A DNA stretch of 64,000 nucleotides from Pseudomonas nitroreducens (GTDB lineage Bacteria; Pseudomonadota; Gammaproteobacteria; Pseudomonadales; Pseudomonadaceae): contig NZ_JACHLI010000036.1 of NCBI RefSeq assembly GCF_014204515.1, positions 1 through 64,000 of the forward strand, in the 5' to 3' direction. The position numbers and the translations under genes are program-made. The notes under the pieces are model-generated. The model was not told the origin of the DNA. It made no database searches and saw nothing but the letters and a program-made list of their open reading frames with translations. Positions 1-8,899 of this stretch are shown here, piece after piece (positions within the stretch are counted from its first letter, which is position 1; every line of letters begins with the position of its first letter).

Positions 1-13
1 TCGGTGGTCATGC

Positions 14-43
14 TTGCGTCCGCAAGAAAAGTTGCGGACGCAA
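14..43. repeat. perfect hairpin downstream of two membrane genes
   Basis: Two 12-base arms (14-25 and 32-43) are perfect reverse complements around a 6-base loop. The hairpin sits just past the stop at 61 of the leftward membrane-protein genes. It has no T-run on that strand, so it is either an mRNA-stabilising 3' hairpin or a weak terminator. Confidence 0.55.
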
Positions 44-60
44 TAGTCTCAACTGCGGGG

Positions 61-327
61 TCAGGCACCCAGGACGCCGATTTTCACGCGCTTACAATTG
101 AGCAGCCTCAGGCCGAACGGGGTGGTGCACTTACCCCGCAAGGTTTCTACGTAGGCAGAGCCTTGAGCGGGTAGGGTGGTGTACTCCTGCAGGCGGAAGT
201 ACACCATGGCGCCCGCAGCCCAGATCCCTACGACTGCGTAGCCCGGCTCACCGATGGTGTACATCCAGACGCCGTAGCCGGCGGTCATGCAGATGTTCAG
301 GATTTTGAGGATGAATTCCGTATTCAT
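61..327 (-). CDS. small inner-membrane protein, unknown
   Basis: This 88-residue protein has hydrophobic stretches at about residues 5-20 and 28-44, so it probably spans the inner membrane twice, followed by a short polar tail with two cysteines. Its start overlaps the stop of the upstream gene by four bases (ATGA at 324-327), so the two are almost certainly co-translated. Two-gene membrane modules of this size occur in plasmid conjugation regions, but no family motif is visible and no function is assigned. Confidence 0.65.
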   Translation of the reverse strand: MNTEFILKILNICMTAGYGVWMYTIGEPGYAVVGIWAAGAMVYFRLQEYTTLPAQGSAYVETLRGKCTTPFGLRLLNCKRVKIGVLGA

Positions 328-839
328 TGGTCAGATCCTGGTTGGTTTCGTGCCCAGCGTTCATTGATGCTCTTTGTGATCGAGACTGTTATCCAGTGCG
401 TGGCCAGAGTGCCCGCGACCGACATGAAGAAGACGATCCAGTAGGGCATCATCAGGTAGCGGATGCCTCTGCCCTTGTTGAGGTCGAAGTACTCGACCAG
501 ACAGGCGAAGATCAGCACGGGTATGGTCATGAACGCGGTCAGAACCACCCACTGCAGATAAAGGTTCCAGGTGGTCACCGCCAACGACTGCAAGCGTGCC
601 CATTCCCCAGTGTGCTTTACAGCCCACTTAAACTGGAGGTTGGCCAACCTGTATTGGAAGCCTGCCTTCCAGAGGAAGCGCTGGAACGCTACCACCATGA
701 GCGAGGTTGTCAGCATCCAGTAGCCGCTTTCCATGTAGATCGAAAGGCCGACGCCAATCACGATGGAGGCCGGGACGTAGGCAGCTAGCGCGACAGTGCA
801 CGCGAGCTCGAAGAATGCATAGGGCTTCATGCGGGACAT
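324..839 (-). CDS. integral membrane protein, unknown
   Basis: This 171-residue protein has about four predicted membrane segments (near residues 10-32, 40-55, 95-115 and 130-150) and a basic cytoplasmic loop at about 56-85. It is the first gene of a leftward pair, coupled by an ATGA overlap to the 88-residue membrane protein. An internal ATG three codons downstream is an alternative start. No conserved catalytic motif is visible. The coupling suggests the two proteins form one membrane complex. Confidence 0.7.
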   Translation of the reverse strand: MSRMKPYAFFELACTVALAAYVPASIVIGVGLSIYMESGYWMLTTSLMVVAFQRFLWKAGFQYRLANLQFKWAVKHTGEWARLQSLAVTTWNLYLQWVVLTAFMTIPVLIFACLVEYFDLNKGRGIRYLMMPYWIVFFMSVAGTLATHWITVSITKSINERWARNQPGSDQ

Positions 840-1081
840 TCCTAGGTGGATGCGGAATTATCAGGATATTGCCAAGGCAGGGGAAGAGCCGGGCGTGAAA
901 ACGGGGCCGATTACTCCGTCTAGTATTTGCTTGCAATGAGCCGGCTTACTGCGTGCTGGCAGCTTCAGGGTTGTCTTCACATTTCCCCAATAAAGGAGCA
1001 CCATGGTTTTGAGGCCAGGCCTCTTGCAGGAAGCTTACGCCCTGGTCAGTGACAGTAGTCGCCCCTTGTCTGGAGTAGTGC

Positions 1082-2509
1082 ATGTCGAAAGCCGTAAGCC
1101 AGCCCAAAAACGACAGCAAAATCAAATGCTTCGTTGTCGATACCAACGTCCTGATCCACGACCCGAATTCCATCCTGAGCTTCCAGGAGCACCTGGTGGC
1201 CATCCCGATGGTGGTACTGGAGGAACTCGACAAGCTCAAGACCAGTAAGCAGGCTATCTCGGCCGAATGCCGGCAGGCGATCCGCCTGATCGAATCGATC
1301 ATCGAAGATGCTCCCGTGGAGCAGGTGAGCAAGGGCGTACCGATCCCCCGTGAGATCGGCGGCCACCTGGGCGAGTTGATGATCGTCACTCGCAGCAAGC
1401 ACAAGGGCGACGACCTCTCCGAAGAGCTCTCGGACAGCCTGGTCAACGACAACAAGATCATCAACGACGCGCTGGGCCTGCGCAAAGCAGCTGATTCGCG
1501 CTTTGACGACCGCGTCGTCCTGGTGACAAAAGACATCAACATGCGCCTGAAGGCCAGGGCGGTGGGCATCGAGGCACAGGACTACCACACCGACCAGCTG
1601 GTCGATGACGTGGATCACCTGCCCAAGGGCTTCCACCACGTACCTGCGTTCTGGGATCTCGTGGAGTCCCAGGAAATCGTGAACACCAAGCCCAATAACC
1701 CGGCCGGCCCATCGCACCTGGTTACTCTGCGCGAGCCGATCCCCGGCCTGGCAGTAAACCAGTTCATACTGGATGACAACGGCTTCGTTGGGCTGGTACG
1801 CCAGATCAAAGACGACAGCATCCTCCTCACCGAGTACAGCCTCGACGGCCTGTTGGGCCTTGAAGCTTGGGGCCTGAGCCCCCGCGACATCTACCAGGCG
1901 TTGGCCCTGCTAGCGCTGCTCGATCCGGATATCCACCTGGTGAACCTCGCTGGCTCCGCCGGCTCCGGCAAGACCATCCTGGCCCTGGCCGCCGCCATCG
2001 AGCAGACGATGGTCTCGAAGCGCTACAACAAGATCATCGTCACCCGCAGCGTTCAGGGCCTGGACGAGGACATCGGCTTCCTGCCCGGTACCGAGGCTGA
2101 GAAGATGCTGCCCTGGTTGGGCGCAATCACCGACAACCTGGAAGCGCTGCACGACGAGGATGAGAGCACCTCCGGAAGCATCGACTACATCCTCCAAAAG
2201 GTGCCGCTGCAGTTCAAGTCGCTCAACTACATCCGTGGTCGCAGCTTCCAGAACGCACTGATCATCGTCGACGAGTGCCAGAACCTGACACCGCACCAGA
2301 TGAAGACCATCATCACCCGTGCCGGCAAGGGCTCGAAGGTCATCTGCCTGGGCAACCTGGCTCAGATCGACACACCGTACCTGTCGGCGCCAAGCTCCGG
2401 TCTGACCTACCTCACTGAGCGCTTCAAGGGCTTCAAGCACAGCGTTACGATCACGCTGCAGGGCGTGCCGCGCTCTGTGCTGGCCGAGCACGCCGAAGCC
2501 GTGCTGTAA
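1082..2509 (+). CDS. phoH2: PIN-PhoH family ATPase/ribonuclease
   Basis: This 475-residue protein matches the PhoH2 (YlaK-type) architecture, an N-terminal PIN RNase fused to a PhoH ATPase. The PIN domain opens at residues 18-25 with the acidic VVDTNVLI motif (Asp20). The PhoH domain has a Walker A GSAGSGKT at 291-298 and a Walker B DECQ at 397-400. Characterised PhoH2 proteins are ATP-dependent RNA helicase/RNases. GGAG lies about 8 bases before the ATG and a terminator follows. It appears monocistronic. The small antitoxin-like upstream gene that accompanies some mycobacterial phoH2 genes is not seen here. Confidence 0.92.
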   Translation: MSKAVSQPKNDSKIKCFVVDTNVLIHDPNSILSFQEHLVAIPMVVLEELDKLKTSKQAISAECRQAIRLIESIIEDAPVEQVSKGVPIPREIGGHLGELMIVTRSKHKGDDLSEELSDSLVNDNKIINDALGLRKAADSRFDDRVVLVTKDINMRLKARAVGIEAQDYHTDQLVDDVDHLPKGFHHVPAFWDLVESQEIVNTKPNNPAGPSHLVTLREPIPGLAVNQFILDDNGFVGLVRQIKDDSILLTEYSLDGLLGLEAWGLSPRDIYQALALLALLDPDIHLVNLAGSAGSGKTILALAAAIEQTMVSKRYNKIIVTRSVQGLDEDIGFLPGTEAEKMLPWLGAITDNLEALHDEDESTSGSIDYILQKVPLQFKSLNYIRGRSFQNALIIVDECQNLTPHQMKTIITRAGKGSKVICLGNLAQIDTPYLSAPSSGLTYLTERFKGFKHSVTITLQGVPRSVLAEHAEAVL

Positions 2510-2527
2510 GGGTACGGAGCAAGGGGG

Positions 2528-2550
2528 CGCCGCGCTTATGCGCGGCGTTT
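2528..2550 (+). terminator. rho-independent terminator of the PhoH gene
   Basis: An 8-base GC stem (2528-2535 with 2540-2547) and a TTAT loop are followed by TTT. It begins 18 bases after the PhoH stop codon. Confidence 0.8.
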
Positions 2551-2639
2551 CATTTGGTGGGGGCGTTTTCTAGGGAGTTTGTTTTCAAACAATAGGCCTG
2601 AGATCGGCTTCGCTTGGATCGTTGTCGAGATCAGGAAAA

Positions 2640-2825
2640 TCAGTCATTAATGCCGTATCTGGCCTTTGCGGCCGCTACGAGCTCAGCAGAAGTGAGACGG
2701 CCTTTTTCGTAGTCGGCCATCTTTGATGCCATGTAGGGGCTCATGCGAGCGCCTTCAAGGTTATTGGTGGCCTGGACGTGGGCGACGTTGGAGCGGCGTT
2801 TCGCGGCTTCTTGTGCTTGCATCAT
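2640..2825 (-). CDS. VbhA-like Fic-inhibitor antitoxin, orphan
   Basis: This is a short acidic-basic helical protein of about 61 residues. It carries TNNLEG at residues 20-25, which fits the (S/T)xxxE(G/N) inhibitory motif of class I Fic antitoxins such as VbhA. As in VbhA, the motif follows an arginine pair and is followed by a second helical region ending in a tyrosine-rich tail. Such antitoxins block AMP-transfer by a Fic toxin by placing the glutamate in its ATP site. No Fic protein with an HxFx(D/E)GNGRxxR motif is encoded in the window, so the antitoxin is alone. The chosen ATG follows GGTGA. TTG and GTG starts lie 12 and 9 bases further upstream. Confidence 0.6.
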   Translation of the reverse strand: MMQAQEAAKRRSNVAHVQATNNLEGARMSPYMASKMADYEKGRLTSAELVAAAKARYGIND

Positions 2826-3007
2826 CTGGATCACCAAGGGGCTATAGACTGACGTTTGATGTAGACACCTTACACAGTTAGGTCGCGTAAAATCAAAATG
2901 AACACGACCGATGACTGCTGTCGCTCGGCCTCTAGCCAGCTCTAATGCTAATTTGCGTCCACCTCTGCGCGGGTGTGAAGATAGAGCTACAACAAGAGGC
3001 TTTCATA

Positions 3008-4063
3008 ATGCCCACGGTACTCCAACGCATTGCAGCATCCTTCCGCAACCTCATCGGAGTTCAGCAGCCTGTGGCTGAGCCAGAGGTCGTGATCTCCGTT
3101 CCTGAGCCTGCTGGCTTCGTGGAGGATCATCTGTCGGATGACGAATATGATCGTCTCTGGGATGAGCAGCATAAGCACCAGTGGCCGCCGGAGCCTGACG
3201 TCTACAACTCATTGACCCCCGAGGAGCGCCAGTCTCAACTTGAGTTGCGCCAGTGCGGGAGTGCGAAAGAAGCTCCTGCGGTTGCGGTGGACTTCTCGCA
3301 ACTGACGGACGTGAAGTCGCTTGCCGGCGACCAGGCCTTCGAGAGGCTCTGTAGCCCCACTACGTGGGAAGAATACGACCAGCTCCCCGATGGCATCCGC
3401 TACATGGGGAAGTACTTCATGCCCTGGGATGAGTTCTCGTCCGGGTTTATCGTCGCCATCAGCCCGCGCCTTCCGGTGAATGGGGGGATTGTACGGGTAA
3501 CAAAGGCTTGGGGTGACTCTGACCAGCCCTTCCAAGTGCGCTTCAAGTACGACGACACGGACAAGCCGGATGCCGTCATGGGTGAGTTCGCATCTGTTTG
3601 GGATGCGCTGGCACACGCGGTTGTCGTGCGCAAGGAGTGCCTGGAGGCTGTCGAGAAGACTTGCCGCGCCAGCAGAGGGGCCGTCGCAGGTCATCTCGTT
3701 GACTCTGTGTACTGGCTGGGCGTGGACGATGAGAATCTGCTCGGTACGCTCAAAGCATCGAGAGATCCCATTGCCGACGCCGGCTCAGACTTCACCGACT
3801 ATGCGTCAGAGGCAAGGCCGCTTTCCCAGGAAACGCGTGATCGGATCATTGCCGAGATCGAGCTGAACATCGACATCAACTTCGGCTTCGTCAAGCTGCA
3901 TGATGGGCCGTACAGCGATCTGCAGGCCCCGGACGTCAATGAGCTCCTGGAAGGCCCACTGACGGAAGATGAGCCGTTGGAGAATGACTACGAAGCTGAG
4001 CGCGCTGGCTCGCCCTCGAGGCAGAGCAAGCCAAGGGATGAAGACCCTGGCCTTGGCTTCTGA
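3008..4063 (+). CDS. acidic protein of unknown function
   Basis: This soluble, strongly acidic protein of 351 residues has a Pro/Glu-rich N-terminal linker at about residues 20-60 and an acidic, low-complexity tail. No signal peptide, membrane segment or catalytic motif was recognised. The start at 3008 is preferred over an in-frame ATG 63 bases upstream because AAGAGG precedes it and the extension looks non-coding. It stands alone and ends directly at a terminator. Confidence 0.75.
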   Translation: MPTVLQRIAASFRNLIGVQQPVAEPEVVISVPEPAGFVEDHLSDDEYDRLWDEQHKHQWPPEPDVYNSLTPEERQSQLELRQCGSAKEAPAVAVDFSQLTDVKSLAGDQAFERLCSPTTWEEYDQLPDGIRYMGKYFMPWDEFSSGFIVAISPRLPVNGGIVRVTKAWGDSDQPFQVRFKYDDTDKPDAVMGEFASVWDALAHAVVVRKECLEAVEKTCRASRGAVAGHLVDSVYWLGVDDENLLGTLKASRDPIADAGSDFTDYASEARPLSQETRDRIIAEIELNIDINFGFVKLHDGPYSDLQAPDVNELLEGPLTEDEPLENDYEAERAGSPSRQSKPRDEDPGLGF

Positions 4064-4066
4064 GAG

Positions 4067-4089
4067 AAGGCCCCTTCGGGGGCCTTTTT
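4067..4089 (+). terminator. rho-independent terminator
   Basis: An 8-base stem AAGGCCCC/GGGGCCTT with a TTCG tetraloop and a T5 run starts 4 bases after the stop of the upstream gene. The leftward neighbour's stop codon begins in its tail. Confidence 0.9.
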
Positions 4090-4493
4090 CATGGGTGCTC
4101 CTCGGCGCTGTCGCCGATCCAGGCCAAGTAGTCCATGCTCAAGGCATGAGCGGCCGCAGCACCCGTTTTAATGCCAGCTGCGGTATGGCGAGGAAGCTGG
4201 TCATCCAGCCACTGTAGCAGCGCAGCCCGACCGAGTGGGCACTCTCCCCAGCCGTCTTCAAGGGCGGTTGCTGCCTTATGCTTGAGTATCTCGTGGGGGA
4301 CGCCGGGGCCTTCTGCCTTGGCCCCTGCGTCGGCATTCAGCTCCTGACGTTGAATACGTTCGCTTTCCAGGGCCAGGCTGATCTTTTCCCTTGCGCTCTC
4401 AATGTGGGCCAGTAGCTCAGGGTCAAAGCTCTCCGCTTGATCAAGTGCTTCGGAGATCTCAAGCAGTTCTTCCAGGGTGAAGTCCAGGTTCAT
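4089..4493 (-). CDS. hypothetical helical protein
   Basis: This 134-residue protein (137 from the ATG at 4502) has an acidic helical N-terminal half and a Gly/Ala-rich C-terminal half. No known family was recognised. The start at 4493 has AAGG at a usable distance, whereas the upstream ATG directly abuts it. It converges on the 351-residue protein gene and shares the terminator region. It may be co-transcribed with the exonuclease gene that lies just upstream on the same strand. Confidence 0.6.
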   Translation of the reverse strand: MNLDFTLEELLEISEALDQAESFDPELLAHIESAREKISLALESERIQRQELNADAGAKAEGPGVPHEILKHKAATALEDGWGECPLGRAALLQWLDDQLPRHTAAGIKTGAAAAHALSMDYLAWIGDSAEEHP

Positions 4494-4548
4494 CGTGGTC
4501 ATCCTTGCCGGCGGAGTAGTAGTTGGGCTTGCCTGAGCGTAGCTGAGG

Positions 4549-5016
4549 CTATGTGGCCACCTGCTCCAGCTTCGGATGGGTCATGCAGTACTCAGCGATC
4601 ATCCGGGCATCGAGCAGGGCATGGTGGGGCGTGTCTTCCACGCCATCCCACTCGTAGCGCTTGGGGACAATGTGCTTTCCGATGTCGATCTCGCCGGCCA
4701 ATTTGATCAGCATCTTCCAATCCCACAGAGGCGCGTCGCTGATGATGTTCACGATTTCGAACTGGTTCAGCCACTCGTGAAGGGCTTCGCGGGCGTCTAC
4801 CTCGGACTTTCCATGGGTGGCCAAGTCTAGCTGGGGAAGCACGACCTCCTGGGTGAAGTCGGAGCACTCTTCCTCTGTCCAGGTGTCGTTGATTTCGACG
4901 TAGAACTCCGGCCCGCCGTGTACGACCAGGGCCAGGCTGATCAGCTTGTTCTCGGTGATGTCGAGGGTGGTGAACTCGGTATCGAGGAACGCGGTGACAG
5001 ATGGTTTGGCTGACAT
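4549..5016 (-). CDS. DEDDh-family 3'-5' exonuclease
   Basis: This 155-residue protein has the acidic motifs of the RNase H-fold DEDDh exonucleases: Asp-x-Glu in FLDTEF at about residues 10-15, an Asp in the SDAPLWDW segment near residue 94, and His-x4-Asp (HHALLD) near residues 131-136. It consists of the nuclease core only, like the small Rv2179c-type exoribonucleases. It could trim RNA or single-stranded DNA. GGAG precedes the ATG by about 6 bases. The substrate cannot be told from sequence. Confidence 0.8.
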   Translation of the reverse strand: MSAKPSVTAFLDTEFTTLDITENKLISLALVVHGGPEFYVEINDTWTEEECSDFTQEVVLPQLDLATHGKSEVDAREALHEWLNQFEIVNIISDAPLWDWKMLIKLAGEIDIGKHIVPKRYEWDGVEDTPHHALLDARMIAEYCMTHPKLEQVAT

Positions 5017-5097
5017 GGCGGCTCCGCTTAGGTGGATGAGCCATTATGCACTGCAGCCGGTTAAGATGGAGCCTTATGAACGCTAGTAGGGAAAGCT

Positions 5098-5577
5098 ATG
5101 GACGGATACTTCGACAGCGATTTTTCCAGGGTCACGCGCGAGCACTACATCACCGGGATGCCGGCGCTGAACTGGCCCTGCTCAGGCACGTCCACTGGTG
5201 ACTGGCACAGTCTTAACTTCTGGGGCGAAACCTTCCGGATAGCCCTGGCCGGCATCCAGTTCCCGGATACCCGCCAGTACCTCAATGAGATCGGTGTCTA
5301 CAACGCGACCGAGGAGTTCAAGCGCCAGCGACTGGACATCCAGGGGAAAACTATCTGGATGGCCGATCATAGGCGCGCGGCCGCAGACTTGATGATTAAG
5401 CAGGCCGCTCTGGGCAAACATCACAACATGGTCAGCCTGGCGGACTGGTTTCCATCCGAGGATGCTTTCCAGGGTGCGATTGACGTGATCACCTTGGCTA
5501 CCCCGATGCTTCCAACGGAACAGGGCGACCTGATCGACCGCTGGTTGGAGGAAGAGCGGGTCAACTTCCGGCGCTGA
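5098..5577 (+). CDS. conserved-looking hypothetical protein
   Basis: This soluble protein of 159 residues has a Trp/Ser/Gly/Asp/His-rich segment (SGTSTGDWH, about residues 30-38) and a HRRAAADLM helix near 90-98. The spacing of these His, Asp and Arg residues looks like a conserved fold, but no family can be named. It is a single gene between a leftward exonuclease gene and a rightward secreted protein gene. Confidence 0.65.
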   Translation: MDGYFDSDFSRVTREHYITGMPALNWPCSGTSTGDWHSLNFWGETFRIALAGIQFPDTRQYLNEIGVYNATEEFKRQRLDIQGKTIWMADHRRAAADLMIKQAALGKHHNMVSLADWFPSEDAFQGAIDVITLATPMLPTEQGDLIDRWLEEERVNFRR

Positions 5578-5699
5578 CCCTCGTCAGTGGCGCGAAGAAG
5601 CTATAGCTATTCCTGATATGCCACTGAAGCAATTGCTCTGGCCTGAGCGCTATCAGTGGCTAGCGTTTAGCAGACGAGGTTGCGCCTGAGGCAAGTCCC

Positions 5700-6713
5700 A
5701 TGAGGCTATTGTTGATCGCCGCCCTAATCGGAACGAGCACGCTCGCTCACGCCATGACGGTGAAGCTGCCGGATAACTGCTCTGTTGAGCTGGCTGCTAC
5801 CGGCGAGACACCCAAATCTGCAACGTGGAGCGGTAAGTGCCGCGACGGAAAAGCCTACGGGAATGGAAAGCTTGTCGTTAAGTGGGAAGGCCTGCCTGCT
5901 CTGACCTACGAGGGTCACATCAGCAAGGGGAGTTTTGGCGGGCAAGGCGAATACACCTCACCGCGAGGAATGAAATACTCGGGCAACTTCAAGGACGGGT
6001 TACCCAACGGTCGAGGCGATCTGACGGACAAGTCCGGGCTCACCTATGAGGGAACCTTTGCTGCAGGAACCTTCGTTGAAGGCAACGTCATCAATAGCAA
6101 GGATGAGGTGATTGCAAAGGTCTATGAAGGAGTCAGAACGGAGAACTTTGAACGGTCAGCGTCATCCGCCCGGCCCGTGGCCAAGTCCCCTGCGAAAGGA
6201 AGTGAAACGAAGTCAGGCGCGGACAAGGTTGCCTCAAAGGAGCCCGCCGCGAACCATCATGACCTGATTTTCTACATGGCTAGAACCACAGACAACCGAC
6301 CCTACAACACCTACGCCAAGAACGAAGTTGACGCGAAAGCCTACATCGAAGGGTTTTCAGGGCGCACAGTGAGCGAGGTCGTGCCATGCCAGGATGGTTG
6401 GTATGCGGTCTGGGTAGCGGAATACGACGGTGGTGTCTCCGAAGCATCCACATGCGAGCGAGCCGATTACAAGAGTGCGTTGCGTGCCGCCCGTGACGCG
6501 TGTCAGAAGTACGGCTCCAGTTGCACTGGTGCAGGGTCTAAGTATTGGCGTGTGTGGGTGTTTTCCGGGCATGCCTACTACGGAGAGGTAAGTGAAGGTG
6601 CCCCCTATGAATTGGGTGACTATAGGTGCGATGTGATGGGCGGGGTGACCGATGATAGGTGCACCATTCTGGATGAGCTAAGAGATCTTGGAGTATCGAT
6701 TGACCCGCCGTAG
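5700..6713 (+). CDS. secreted MORN-repeat protein
   Basis: This 337-residue protein starts with a signal peptide (about residues 1-18, cleavage after AHA), so it is probably periplasmic. Residues 60-120 hold at least three MORN-type repeats (YEG/YSG-x-F-x-G-x2-GRG pattern), which typically mediate lipid or protein contacts. A charged Lys/Ser/Pro linker at about 150-190 leads to a C-terminal domain with six cysteines, which may form disulfides. GAGG lies about 8 bases before the ATG. Confidence 0.8.
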   Translation: MRLLLIAALIGTSTLAHAMTVKLPDNCSVELAATGETPKSATWSGKCRDGKAYGNGKLVVKWEGLPALTYEGHISKGSFGGQGEYTSPRGMKYSGNFKDGLPNGRGDLTDKSGLTYEGTFAAGTFVEGNVINSKDEVIAKVYEGVRTENFERSASSARPVAKSPAKGSETKSGADKVASKEPAANHHDLIFYMARTTDNRPYNTYAKNEVDAKAYIEGFSGRTVSEVVPCQDGWYAVWVAEYDGGVSEASTCERADYKSALRAARDACQKYGSSCTGAGSKYWRVWVFSGHAYYGEVSEGAPYELGDYRCDVMGGVTDDRCTILDELRDLGVSIDPP

Positions 6714-6764
6714 TTACTGGCAGCGACCCTCCGCTTTAGCAGAGTGACCTGGTCGAGAAGCTTC

Positions 6765-8066
6765 TCAGCGTCCAGCTCTAACCTTCAGCAGCTGGTAGAA
6801 GCTGGTCGTGTAGCTCTGCGACATCAGCTCGCGTTTCATGGCCCAGTCCGGGGTCATAGGCATCCTGGCTGACCTCAGTGTCCCTGGCCCCCAGCGGCCG
6901 TTCACCTTGTCGAGAATGCCCATCAGCCTGTCGGCGCCGGCCGGCTGCGCGGGAGTGAACAGATCGCCCGTGAATTGGCCGCGCTTGCGCAGATCCATCA
7001 GCATGATCTCAGCCTTGCTGTAGCGGTATCCGTCGCGCCAGATCGCCGGCAGGGCGTCAACGGCCATCTTCGTCAGCAGGCGCACGTCGTCGGTCGGGTA
7101 GGGCGGTTGCAGGTTCACCGCCTGGGAGTACTTGGGCCCGTCGCCAAAGAAGCTGGTGCGAATGCCCACGCGTATCATCCCGGTCATCGAGTTCTGCCGA
7201 CGCATTTTCTCAGTGGCTCGGTGCATGTAGCTGGCCAGGGCCTCGCGCATAGGGCCGAGCTCGGTGATGCGCTCGCCGAACATCCTGCTGGTGCAAATGA
7301 CCTGCTTGTCGGGTTCGTTCTCTTGGATCTCGATGCAGGGTTCGCCCTGCAGCTCCCGGACGGTTCGTTCCAGTACGACGCTGTAGCGGCGCCTGATCGA
7401 TTTCGCATCGCACTGCGCCAGCTGCCAGGCCGTCGTAATCCCCTCGGCGCCGAGCTGCTCAGTGAGGCGCCGGCCGACGCCCCAAACATCACCCACCGGC
7501 ATGCGCTTCAGGAGCCACTCCACGGCGTGCGGAGCGCGAAGGTCGACAACCCCTCCGGTTTTCTCCCGATAGGCCTTGCTGGCGTGCTGAGCGGCCTTGG
7601 CGAGTGTCTTCGTATGGCCTATGCCGATCCCAACCGGCATCCCCGTCCATTTCAGTACGCGCGCCTGGATGGCCCTGGCGAAGTCGCGCAGGGGCTCCGG
7701 CATCCCGGTAAGCACCGCGAAAACTTCGTCAATGGAGTACACCTCCAGCTGGTCGACCATGCTCTCGATGGTCTGCTGTACGCGGGCGCTGACGTCGCCG
7801 TACAAGGCGTAGTTGCTGGAAAATACCGCGACGTCGTTCTCACGCAGGAAGTCCCTGATCTTGAAGAACGGATCGCCCATCTTGATGCCTAGGGCTTTCG
7901 CCTCAGGCGTCCTGGCGATTACGCAGCCATCGTTGTTCGACATGGTGACGACCGGCCGTCCCCGCAGATCCGGCCTGAAAAGCCGTTCACAGCTGCAATA
8001 GAACGAGTTGCAGTCGATCAATGCGTACACCGGCCGGTGAAGTGCCGGGAACGAGAGCTTAAACAT
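6765..8066 (-). CDS. umuC: UmuC-like Y-family DNA polymerase (Pol V catalytic subunit)
   Basis: This 433-residue protein has the usual UmuC length. The catalytic residues are Asp18 in ALIDCN and Asp113-Glu114 in SIDEVF, and the finger segment SNNDGCVIAR (43-52) is typical of UmuC/RulB. Together with UmuD' it would make Pol V for error-prone lesion bypass. Its start overlaps umuD by 8 bases, so translation is coupled. The motif usually reads SIDEAF, and the Ala-to-Val change is minor. Plasmid-borne copies of this type are common (rulAB, mucAB). Confidence 0.95.
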   Translation of the reverse strand: MFKLSFPALHRPVYALIDCNSFYCSCERLFRPDLRGRPVVTMSNNDGCVIARTPEAKALGIKMGDPFFKIRDFLRENDVAVFSSNYALYGDVSARVQQTIESMVDQLEVYSIDEVFAVLTGMPEPLRDFARAIQARVLKWTGMPVGIGIGHTKTLAKAAQHASKAYREKTGGVVDLRAPHAVEWLLKRMPVGDVWGVGRRLTEQLGAEGITTAWQLAQCDAKSIRRRYSVVLERTVRELQGEPCIEIQENEPDKQVICTSRMFGERITELGPMREALASYMHRATEKMRRQNSMTGMIRVGIRTSFFGDGPKYSQAVNLQPPYPTDDVRLLTKMAVDALPAIWRDGYRYSKAEIMLMDLRKRGQFTGDLFTPAQPAGADRLMGILDKVNGRWGPGTLRSARMPMTPDWAMKRELMSQSYTTSFYQLLKVRAGR

Positions 8067-8493
8067 GCTCCGTCAGACTCCAGGTGACCACGCCGAACAT
8101 GTCGATGCTCTCGTACTGGTCAATCGGGATGGGCGGGTAGGCTGGATCATCGGACTCCAGGGCCCACTTGCCCTGGGAATATGCCAACCGCTTCACGAGC
8201 GGTTGATTGTCAACAAAGACCACCACGACGTTGCCGGCTACCGCATCGCGTGCCCGGTCAACGACCAGGCGGGAGCGGTTCATGATGCCGCATGGCGCCA
8301 TTGATTCACCTTCGGTCTCCACCAGCCAGATGTGAGGCGCTCGAAGCTCCAGGAGCTCATCCAGGGAGATAGGCGGCTCATAGTGGTCTGCTGCGGGGCT
8401 GGGGAAGCCTCCGGCGGCTCGGGCTGAGAGCGCCGGCACCAGGAACGCCTCAGGATCGGAGGGCTGGAGTGGCCGGAAGGAGAGGATGGTCAT
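8059..8493 (-). CDS. umuD: UmuD-like SOS mutagenesis protein
   Basis: This 144-residue S24 peptidase-fold protein has its Ser-Lys dyad at Ser64 (GESMAP) and Lys101 (PLVKRL). The self-cleavage region before FPSPA reads Ala-Ala-Gly-Gly (26-29). Cleavage would therefore fall at Gly28-Gly29, where the E. coli site is Cys-Gly. RecA-stimulated cleavage would give UmuD', the partner of UmuC. It is first in the umuDC operon, with a LexA-like box 17 bases upstream of its ATG. Confidence 0.94.
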   Translation of the reverse strand: MTILSFRPLQPSDPEAFLVPALSARAAGGFPSPAADHYEPPISLDELLELRAPHIWLVETEGESMAPCGIMNRSRLVVDRARDAVAGNVVVVFVDNQPLVKRLAYSQGKWALESDDPAYPPIPIDQYESIDMFGVVTWSLTEHV

Positions 8494-8509
8494 GGCAGTG
8501 AACTGGATA

Positions 8510-8525
8510 CTGTATGGATGTCCAG
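8510..8525 (-). promoter_or_regulatory. LexA-like SOS box for umuDC
   Basis: CTGT-N8-CCAG matches the gammaproteobacterial LexA operator CTGT-N8-ACAG with one mismatch. Flanking bases extend the dyad as TACTGT...CCAGTA. It is placed directly before umuD, as expected for an SOS-controlled operon. Confidence 0.75.
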
Positions 8526-8530
8526 TATAT

Positions 8531-8899
8531 TTCCTATCCCTGGAAAAAGAGAAGCTCCAGAGGACTGGAGGTTGTGGTTCACCTAGACCTGCGGCTGTCG
8601 CCCTTGATCAGTGATGGCTCATCGGGGAGCGCAGGCTTTTTGGAAGCTCGCACGGTTCGAGGCTGATATCCCGAGGGCAGCACCCTGACTCGCGAGGTAA
8701 GCCTTTGACTTGTAAGTTATTTACAGAAATAAACTTCCGTTAAAACGTGAGTTACATTCTTAGGGCGGCAGGATAGATGAAGCCTATCTCATCTGACTTT
8801 AGAAGTAAATATTGGCAATCTTAAAAATATACTTTCCAGGTGTTGTTATTGTCCTTTGATAGTGCTTATCTTCTTCGCAATGGTTCAAAGGATAGTCAT
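8531..8899. other. gene-free stretch, probable promoter region
   Basis: No convincing gene lies here. The umuD-proximal part is ordinary GC-rich sequence with a small CTCCAG/CTGGAG hairpin near 8553-8568. The last 150 bases turn AT-rich and probably hold the promoter of the rightward gene at 8900. Confidence 0.4.

Noticed and set aside
6975..7892. Rightward open frame of 305 codons
   Set aside because: Antisense to umuC.
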